From positions 1 to 10,598 of the forward strand of contig JASLBO010000424.1 of the NCBI GenBank assembly GCA_030146605.1: DNA of 10,598 nucleotides, written 5' to 3'. A program made the position numbers and the translations under genes. Shown in pieces: positions 5,902-10,598 of this stretch. Source of the DNA: Sphingomonas sp. GTDB lineage: Bacteria > Pseudomonadota > Alphaproteobacteria > Sphingomonadales > Sphingomonadaceae. Each line of letters opens with the position of its first letter. The stretch's first letter is position 1. The notes below the pieces were generated by a model. The model worked only from the letters and a program-made list of their open reading frames with translations. It ran no database searches and was not told the origin of the DNA.

Positions 5902-8412
5902 ATGGATCGGCTGCCGCTGATCGCGCCGCGCCCGCCGAAGCTGAGCCTGATGGGCGAGGCGCTGGCCGGGATCGAGGCGCGGGGGGTCTATTCGAATGGC
6001 GGGCCGGTGGTGCGCGGCTTCGAGGCGGCGGCGACGGCGCAATTGTTCGCGGGCACGGGGGATTGCCTCGCGGTGGGCAATGCGACGCTGGGGCTGATGC
6101 TGGCGATCCGCCACGCCGCGGGGCCGCGCGCGGGCAAGGGGCAGTTCGCGCTGATCCCGGCCTTCACCTTCGCGGCGACGGCGCATGCGGCCGAATGGGC
6201 GGGGCTGGTGCCGCTGCTGTGCGACGTGGATCCGGAGGATTGGGCGGCGAGCGCCGCGGCCGAGGCGCAGGCGTTCGACAAATATGGCGACCGGATCGCG
6301 GTGGTGGTGCCCTATGCCACCTTCGGGGCGGGGATCGATCTGGCGCGCTATCGGGACTATGCCGCGCGGGGCGTGGGCGTGGTGATCGATGCGGCGGCTT
6401 CGCTGGGGGCGCTGGACAGCGACGGGCGGCAGTTCGGCGCGGGGGCGCCGTTCGCGATCGTCTATTCGATGCACGCGACCAAGGTGTTCGCGACCGCCGA
6501 GGGCGGGCTGGTCCATTCGGGCGATGCGGGGCTGATCGACACGCTGCGGCGGATGAGCAATTTCGGCTTTGCCGGGGGGCGATCGGCCGAGGGGCCGGGG
6601 TTCAATGCGAAGCTGCCCGAAGTGCTGGGGCTGGTGGCGCGGGCGAAGCTCGACGAGATCGAGGGGGTCGCGGCGCACCGGATGACGCTCGACGCGGTGT
6701 ATCGCAAGGCGCTGGGCGGGTTCGCGGCGGAAAAGGGGTTCGAGTTTCAGGAATTGCGCGGGTCGCGGCCGGCGCTGCAGTTCCAGTCGCTGCTGCTGCC
6801 GCGCGCCTTTGCCGGGCACAGGCAGGCGATCATCGAGACGCTAGCGGCGCAGGGGATCGGCGCGGCGTGCTATTTCAGCCCGCATCTCGGCGAGCAGCCC
6901 TGGTTCCGCGCGCACGGCGTGAGCGAGCCGCTGCCGGTGTGCGACGATATCGCGGCGCGGATATTGTCGCTGCCGGTGACCGACGGGATGACCGCGAGCG
7001 ATGTCGAGCGGGTGTGCGCGGCGCTGATGGAGGCGTGCGCGGAGTCGGGGCGCAAGGGGTTGCCCAGGGCCGAGCGGCGCGGGGGGCATGTTCATGCGGC
7101 GCTGATCGTCGGCGGCGGGCCGGCGGGGACGGCGTTGCTGACCGCGGCGAGCAAGAGCGATGCGCTGGTGCGGCTGGCCGAAGCGGGGCTGGCGGTGGTC
7201 GAGCGCGACGCAGTGCTCGGGCGGGGCGAGATCGGGAATTACGCGATCACTTCCGACAGCAGTGCCGAAACGTTCCTGACGGCGGTCAAGGGCAATGCGC
7301 ATGCCCGGATCGCGGCGCTGGAGGGGCATAGTTCGGGGCAGGAAGTCGCGATGCACGCGGGCAGGCTGGGCGTGCCGCTGGCGCGGACCTCGCCGTTCCT
7401 GGAGGCTACGGGGGCCGAGCTGGCGGCGATCGTCGCGGGGCACGGGGGGATCGTGGCGACGCGCAGCGACGTGGTCGAGGCGCGGCGGACGAGCGACGGC
7501 GTGTGGGCCGCGCGGGTGCGCAACCTCGTCACCGGCGAGGTCCGGGTGATGCGCGCCGCCACGCTGGTGATCGCGACCGGCGGGTACCAGACCCGCGCCA
7601 ACGTCTATGCCGTGCGGGTTGCGGGGGCCGAGCTCGGCGCGCTTGCCGGCGAGCGGCTGATGACGGGGGACGAATTCCTGCGGATCGGCGGGCTCGACGC
7701 ATTGCGCGCGCGGATCGCCGGGGTGCCGGCACCGCGGATCGCGATCGTCGGCGGATCGACCAGCGCGCTCGCGGCGGCGGCGTTGATCCTCAAGGCGGCG
7801 CCGGCATTGCCGCTGGGGGCGGGCGCGCTCGCGCTCTACCATCGCCGGCCGCTGCGGCCTTTCTATCCCTCGGCCGAAGCGGCGCACGCGGACGGGTTCA
7901 GCGATTTCGGGCCGCAGGACATCTGTCCGGTGAGCGGGTTTGTCTACCGGCTGGCGGGCTTCCGGCTCGAGGCGCGCGAACTGGTGCTGCGGATGCTCGG
8001 CGTCGGCGGGCGGGCGCCCGATCCGCGGATGGCGCTGCGGCAGATCGGCGTGTTCGAGGACGCGGCAATCCGGGCCGAGATCGAGAATGCCGATCTGGTG
8101 ATCGGCGCGCTCGGCTATCGCCCGCGCGCCCTGCCGCTGTTCGATATGGACGGGACCCGGATCGCGCTCGCCGCCGATGCGCCGGGGCGGCCGCGGCTGG
8201 TCGACCAGGCATGCCGGGTGATCGACATGGAAGGGCGGCCGGTGCCCGGGGTGTTCGGGATCGGGCTCGCATCGGGGCATGTCCCCGACGGGCGGCTCGG
8301 CGGCGAGGCGAGCTTCAGCGGCAAGGCCAACGGCCTGTGGCTGTGGCAGAACGACATCGGCCAGATGATCGTCGACCAATTGCTGGGTGAACAGGCGCAG
8401 GCAGTCGCATGA
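5902..8412 (+). CDS. Fusion of DegT/StrS-type aminotransferase and FAD-dependent monooxygenase-like oxidoreductase
   Basis: One open frame of 836 residues joins two enzymes. Residues 1 to about 385 are a sugar-type PLP aminotransferase: SNGGPVVRGFE near the start, FTFAATAHAAEWAGLVP, VVIDAAASLGA with the pyridine-binding D163, and YSMHATKVFATAEGG with Schiff-base K194. Such enzymes usually aminate nucleotide-linked ketosugars. From about 398 an FAD-binding fold follows: LIVGGGPAG (404-409), E434 ending the next strand, a second dinucleotide site IAIVGGSTSALAAAA (about 614-626), and a GALGYRP signature near 735-741. This two-nucleotide layout resembles N-hydroxylating monooxygenases (SidA/PvdA class). 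I chose the ATG at 5902 for the GGGGG six bases upstream; an in-frame ATG lies at 5896. The frame is also open upstream to 5401, but that part shows no domain. The stop overlaps the glycosyltransferase start. Substrate unknown. Confidence 0.85.
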   Translation: MDRLPLIAPRPPKLSLMGEALAGIEARGVYSNGGPVVRGFEAAATAQLFAGTGDCLAVGNATLGLMLAIRHAAGPRAGKGQFALIPAFTFAATAHAAEWAGLVPLLCDVDPEDWAASAAAEAQAFDKYGDRIAVVVPYATFGAGIDLARYRDYAARGVGVVIDAAASLGALDSDGRQFGAGAPFAIVYSMHATKVFATAEGGLVHSGDAGLIDTLRRMSNFGFAGGRSAEGPGFNAKLPEVLGLVARAKLDEIEGVAAHRMTLDAVYRKALGGFAAEKGFEFQELRGSRPALQFQSLLLPRAFAGHRQAIIETLAAQGIGAACYFSPHLGEQPWFRAHGVSEPLPVCDDIAARILSLPVTDGMTASDVERVCAALMEACAESGRKGLPRAERRGGHVHAALIVGGGPAGTALLTAASKSDALVRLAEAGLAVVERDAVLGRGEIGNYAITSDSSAETFLTAVKGNAHARIAALEGHSSGQEVAMHAGRLGVPLARTSPFLEATGAELAAIVAGHGGIVATRSDVVEARRTSDGVWAARVRNLVTGEVRVMRAATLVIATGGYQTRANVYAVRVAGAELGALAGERLMTGDEFLRIGGLDALRARIAGVPAPRIAIVGGSTSALAAAALILKAAPALPLGAGALALYHRRPLRPFYPSAEAAHADGFSDFGPQDICPVSGFVYRLAGFRLEARELVLRMLGVGGRAPDPRMALRQIGVFEDAAIRAEIENADLVIGALGYRPRALPLFDMDGTRIALAADAPGRPRLVDQACRVIDMEGRPVPGVFGIGLASGHVPDGRLGGEASFSGKANGLWLWQNDIGQMIVDQLLGEQAQAVA

Positions 8413-9449
8413 GCGTGCCTACGGTCTCGGTGATCATGGCGGTGTACGAAGGCGCGGCGTTGCTGCCCGAGACGCTGGCGAGCCTGCGCGCGCAGACGCT
8501 GCAGGACTGGGAGCTGATCGCGGTCGACGATTGCTCGAACGACGACAGCGTCGGGGTGCTCGAGCGCTTCGGCGATCCGCGGGTGCGGGTGATCCGCTCG
8601 GAGAGCAACGGCGGACCGGTGGTGGCGCGCAACCGCGCCTTTGCCGAGGTGCGCGGGCGCTATGTCGCGGGGCTGGACCAGGACGATATCAGCCTGCCCG
8701 GGCGCTTTGCCCGGCAGGTCGCGTGGCTCGATGCGCATCCGGACACCGCGCTGGTGAGCTGCGCGACCGATTTCCTGATCGAGGGCAGGCGGCAGCCCGG
8801 CCATTGGCCGCGGCCGCTGAGCCCGGTGCTGATCGACTGGCTGATGCTGGTGCAGAACCCGATCGCCTGGTCCTCGGTGATGTTCCGCGCCCATGCCGCG
8901 CGCCGGCTCGACCCGTTCGAGCGGCCGGCGATGCGCTATGTCGAGGATTTCGACCTATACCAGCGGCTGCGGCCGTTCGGGCGGATCGCGCAGATCGACG
9001 AAGTGCTGATGCTCTATCGCTGCCATGCCGGCGGGGCTTCGCAGATGTTCAACGCGACGATGCGGGCGCACGCCGAATTGCTGCTGCGCGAGCGGCACGC
9101 GGCATTGCTTGGCGATGCGGCGCCGGACATTGCCGGGCTGCTGGTCCGCCATGTGATGGCGCGCGAGCCGGTGTCCGACATCGAAACGCTGAACCGATTG
9201 TTCGAGGGCGTGGAGGTGCTGCGGACGGCGTTCGGCGGCGCGAACCCGCACGAGGATCTGGCCGCAGTCGATCGCGAGATCTCGCTCTTGTGGTGGCGGA
9301 TCTGCCGGGCGAGCGTGCGCTCGGGATCGCTGCTGCTGCACCGGACGCTGGGCAACCGGCCGCTGCCGCTGGGGCAGGCGGCGGACCTTGTCGCCAGCCA
9401 GATGATCGGGGGGATGCGCAAGGTGAAGCGGGGGCTGACAGGGCGGTGA
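8409..9449 (+). CDS. Family 2 glycosyltransferase
   Basis: This 346-aa protein has the GT-A fold of family 2. The N-terminus (VSVIMAVYEGAALLPETLASL) is followed by VDDCS with D40/D41 for nucleotide-sugar binding, NGGPVVARNRAF (67-78), GLDQDD (88-93) as the metal-binding DxD equivalent, and VEDFDLYQRL with the probable catalytic E179/D180. The C-terminal third (about 210-346) is helical and not conserved in a way I can name. There is no strong membrane segment, so it is probably a cytoplasmic or peripheral enzyme that transfers a sugar to a lipid carrier, polysaccharide or other acceptor. Its ATG overlaps the TGA of the fusion gene (ATGA), so the two are translationally coupled and probably act in one pathway. 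Donor and acceptor cannot be read from the sequence. Confidence 0.92.
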   Translation: MSVPTVSVIMAVYEGAALLPETLASLRAQTLQDWELIAVDDCSNDDSVGVLERFGDPRVRVIRSESNGGPVVARNRAFAEVRGRYVAGLDQDDISLPGRFARQVAWLDAHPDTALVSCATDFLIEGRRQPGHWPRPLSPVLIDWLMLVQNPIAWSSVMFRAHAARRLDPFERPAMRYVEDFDLYQRLRPFGRIAQIDEVLMLYRCHAGGASQMFNATMRAHAELLLRERHAALLGDAAPDIAGLLVRHVMAREPVSDIETLNRLFEGVEVLRTAFGGANPHEDLAAVDREISLLWWRICRASVRSGSLLLHRTLGNRPLPLGQAADLVASQMIGGMRKVKRGLTGR

Positions 9450-9462
9450 GGGGCCGTCCAAG

Positions 9463-9488
9463 CTCCCCTTCCGCTTGCGGGAGGGGAG
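9463..9488. terminator. Hairpin between convergent genes, likely bidirectional terminator
   Basis: CTCCCCTTCCGC (9463-9474) pairs with GCGGGAGGGGAG (9477-9488), 12 bases with one G-T type mismatch and a very tight loop. It lies 14 bases after the glycosyltransferase stop and 31 bases beyond the SDR stop on the other strand. No clear T-run follows. The sequence is also of a kind I remember as a common dispersed repeat in sphingomonads (reading SPSPPASGRG in one frame). Confidence 0.6.
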
Positions 9489-9518
9489 GGGCTTCGTGTC
9501 AGCAACGGTCGCGCCTTC

Positions 9519-10298
9519 TCAGTCCGCCCTGGCGAACTTCGCCACCAGCGCGTCGGGGAGCAGGCGCGCGGCGGCGGCCTTTACCTTGCCGGTGAGCGCG
9601 GGCGAGATGATATGGTCCTTGCCCTCGAGCATCGCCTCGTAGCCGGCGCGGGCGACGGTTGCCGGATCGGCCTTGGGCTCGCGCGCGGTGAGCGAGTCCG
9701 GATCGACCCTGGCGCGTTCGAAGAAGCCGCTCTGCGTCAGATCGGGCATCAGCGCCGTGATCGTCACTCCGCTGTCGGCGATCTCCTCACGCACCGCCTC
9801 GGCGAAGTTGCGCAGGAACGCCTTGGTCCCCGAATAGACTGCGAGGCGCGGCGAGGGGCCGAGCGCGACCACCGAGGAAGTGATCAGCACGCGGCCCGAG
9901 CCGCGGGCGACCATCGCGGGCAGGAACAATTTGGATGACTGGACCACCGATGTGATGTTGACCGCGATCGACTGGAGCTCGAGATAGAGATCGCTCTGGC
10001 CGACGAAATCGCCCCATGCGCCGGTGCCGGCATTGAGGCAGAGAAAGTCGGGAAGCCCGGCGAACTTCTCGGTCTCGTGGAACAGCCGCGCGCCGCCGTC
10101 GGGCGCGCCGAGATCGATCGACCAGGCATCGACCTGCGGCGCACCAGCGGCGCGCAGTTCGTCCGCGGCGCGATCGAGCTTGTCGCGATCCTGCGCGACG
10201 ATGATCAGCCGATGGCCGTCCCCGGCGAGGCAGCGCGCGAGCTCGAGGCCGATTCCGCTCGATCCGCCGGTTACCAGCGCGAGACCCGTCTGTGTCAT
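9519..10298 (-). CDS. Short-chain dehydrogenase/reductase (SDR)
   Basis: This 259-aa protein is a complete classical SDR that oxidises or reduces a carbonyl/alcohol substrate with NAD(P). The cofactor loop is TGGSSGIG (10-17). A strand ends in CLNAG (N89-G91). The catalytic set is N114, S141/S142, Y155 and K159 (YSGTK). The usual PG after strand 6 is PD here (185-186). The end of the second strand is VAQDRDK, with Asp37 and Arg38 near the cofactor ribose, so NADH or NADPH preference is unclear. The C-terminal 60 residues are basic and may shape the substrate pocket. The substrate is unknown. The ATG at 10298 has GGAGGA six bases upstream, a strong signal. The gene converges on the glycosyltransferase and diverges from a truncated Tat-exported protein gene. 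Confidence 0.93.
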   Translation of the reverse strand: MTQTGLALVTGGSSGIGLELARCLAGDGHRLIIVAQDRDKLDRAADELRAAGAPQVDAWSIDLGAPDGGARLFHETEKFAGLPDFLCLNAGTGAWGDFVGQSDLYLELQSIAVNITSVVQSSKLFLPAMVARGSGRVLITSSVVALGPSPRLAVYSGTKAFLRNFAEAVREEIADSGVTITALMPDLTQSGFFERARVDPDSLTAREPKADPATVARAGYEAMLEGKDHIISPALTGKVKAAAARLLPDALVAKFARAD

Positions 10299-10300
10299 GC

Positions 10301-10598
10301 AATGTCCTCCGGCCTGCTCAACCAGCGGCGGGCCTCAGGGGTCCTTGCCGACGACACGGGACGTGCTTCATAGCATTTCGCGATGATCGACCGGCGTGCC
10401 CTTCTGATCGGCTTCGGCGCGGCGGCGCTGGCGGTGCCGCGCGCGCGCTGGCGGCGCAGCGCGGCCCGCCAGCGCCGCCGCGCCGAAGCCGATCAGAAGG
10501 GCACGCCGGTCGATCATCGCGAATGCTATGAAGCACGTCCCGTGTCGTCGGCAAGGACCCCTGGGGCCCGCCGCTGGTTGAGCAGGCCGGAGGACATT
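10301..10598. repeat. Long near-perfect inverted repeat at the right end (fold-back)
   Basis: Bases 10301-10442 pair with 10459-10598 around a 16-base GC-rich loop. I find three differences: T at 10335 opposite G at 10564, an extra T in the TTT run ending about 10377, and an extra T at 10435. The left arm is continuous with the SDR gene and holds the SDR/Tat-protein intergenic region, so it is the genuine locus. The right arm is its inverted copy and carries no independent gene. The small indels between arms look like read errors in a chimeric fold-back read rather than an evolved repeat. Confidence 0.93.
10383..10457 (+). CDS. Start of a Tat-exported protein, truncated by the end fold-back
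   Basis: From the ATG at 10383 the frame reads MIDRRALLIGFGAAALA, a short basic start with an RR pair, a hydrophobic core rich in Gly/Ala and then a polar region. This is typical of a twin-arginine signal peptide of a periplasmic protein. Only about 20-25 codons precede the fold-back. The inverted copy repeats the same start on the minus strand (ATG at 10517-10515) but lacks one T at the equivalent of 10435. The copies therefore diverge after ALA: VPRARWRR here, GRAAPPARA in the other. The second reads more like a signal-peptide end, so the extra T may be an error. The identity of the mature protein cannot be known. No clear ribosome binding site is visible. The gene diverges from the SDR across 84 bp. 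Confidence 0.55.

Noticed and set aside
5824..6819. Minus-strand open frame of 331 codons
   Set aside because: Antisense shadow of the aminotransferase domain, with low-complexity Arg/Pro/Gln composition.
5865..7331. Plus-strand open frame of 488 codons in another frame
   Set aside because: Almost entirely Gly, Ala and Arg. It overlaps the aminotransferase, whose catalytic motifs are in the other frame.
6841..8379. Long open frame (512 codons) on the minus strand opposite the fusion gene
   Set aside because: It is rich in Arg, Pro and His with no domain signature, as expected for the antisense of GC-rich coding DNA. The plus strand carries clear PLP and FAD motifs.
8387..9595. Plus-strand open frame of 402 codons overlapping the glycosyltransferase
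   Set aside because: Out-of-frame shadow rich in Arg/Ala/Gly; the GT2 motifs are in the 8409 frame.
1..10598. Whole sequence as a linear plasmid or phage with closed hairpin ends
   Set aside because: No telomere resolvase, replication or phage structural gene is present. The two ends are unrelated, the right arms differ by indels, and the gene content looks chromosomal. Kept only as an alternative.

Overview
The window looks like a short contig from a GC-rich alphaproteobacterium, most likely a sphingomonad (Sphingomonas or a close relative). This rests on the very high GC of the right half, an orphan Flp pilin, and two dispersed palindromes (962-1038 and 9463-9488) of kinds I remember from sphingomonad genomes. 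I recognise no rRNA, tRNA, CRISPR array, transposase or integrase.

Both ends fold back on themselves. Bases 1-101 are an exact inverted copy of 109-209. Bases 10459-10598 are a near-exact inverted copy of 10301-10442. The two hairpins are unrelated in sequence, and the right one carries small base and indel differences between its arms. The simplest reading is chimeric fold-back ends of an assembled fragment, so unique genome sequence runs from about 102 to 10458. Closed-hairpin ends of a linear replicon are the less likely alternative.

The left half (209-5769) is read entirely on the minus strand. From right to left: a 178-aa protein of unknown function with a Cys-His-Asp pattern; a three-gene operon of CCWGG cytosine methyltransferase (Dcm/M.EcoRII type, with its own N-terminal helix-turn-helix), Vsr mismatch endonuclease and an EcoRII-type restriction endonuclease; a 340-aa HTH protein that may be translated from a leaderless mRNA; an orphan Flp pilin; and a small four-helix membrane protein flanked by attC-like repeats. 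The operon genes overlap by 8 and 3 nt. The logic is coherent: the methylase protects CCWGG, Vsr repairs the T:G mismatches produced when the methylated C deaminates, and EcoRII cuts unmethylated DNA.

The right half (5902-10458) starts with a two-gene plus-strand operon. The first gene is one 836-aa reading frame that fuses a DegT/StrS-type PLP aminotransferase to an FAD/NAD(P)-dependent oxidoreductase of monooxygenase type. The second, overlapping by ATGA, is a family 2 glycosyltransferase. This suggests making, oxidising and transferring an amino sugar or amino acid derivative, but the substrate is unknown. A hairpin terminator separates the operon from a convergent SDR oxidoreductase. Divergent from the SDR is the start of a gene for a Tat-exported protein, cut off by the right fold-back.

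The observations most worth following are the aminotransferase-monooxygenase fusion, the compact dcm-vsr-EcoRII operon with a possible self-regulatory site, and the attC-like flanks of the small membrane protein gene.
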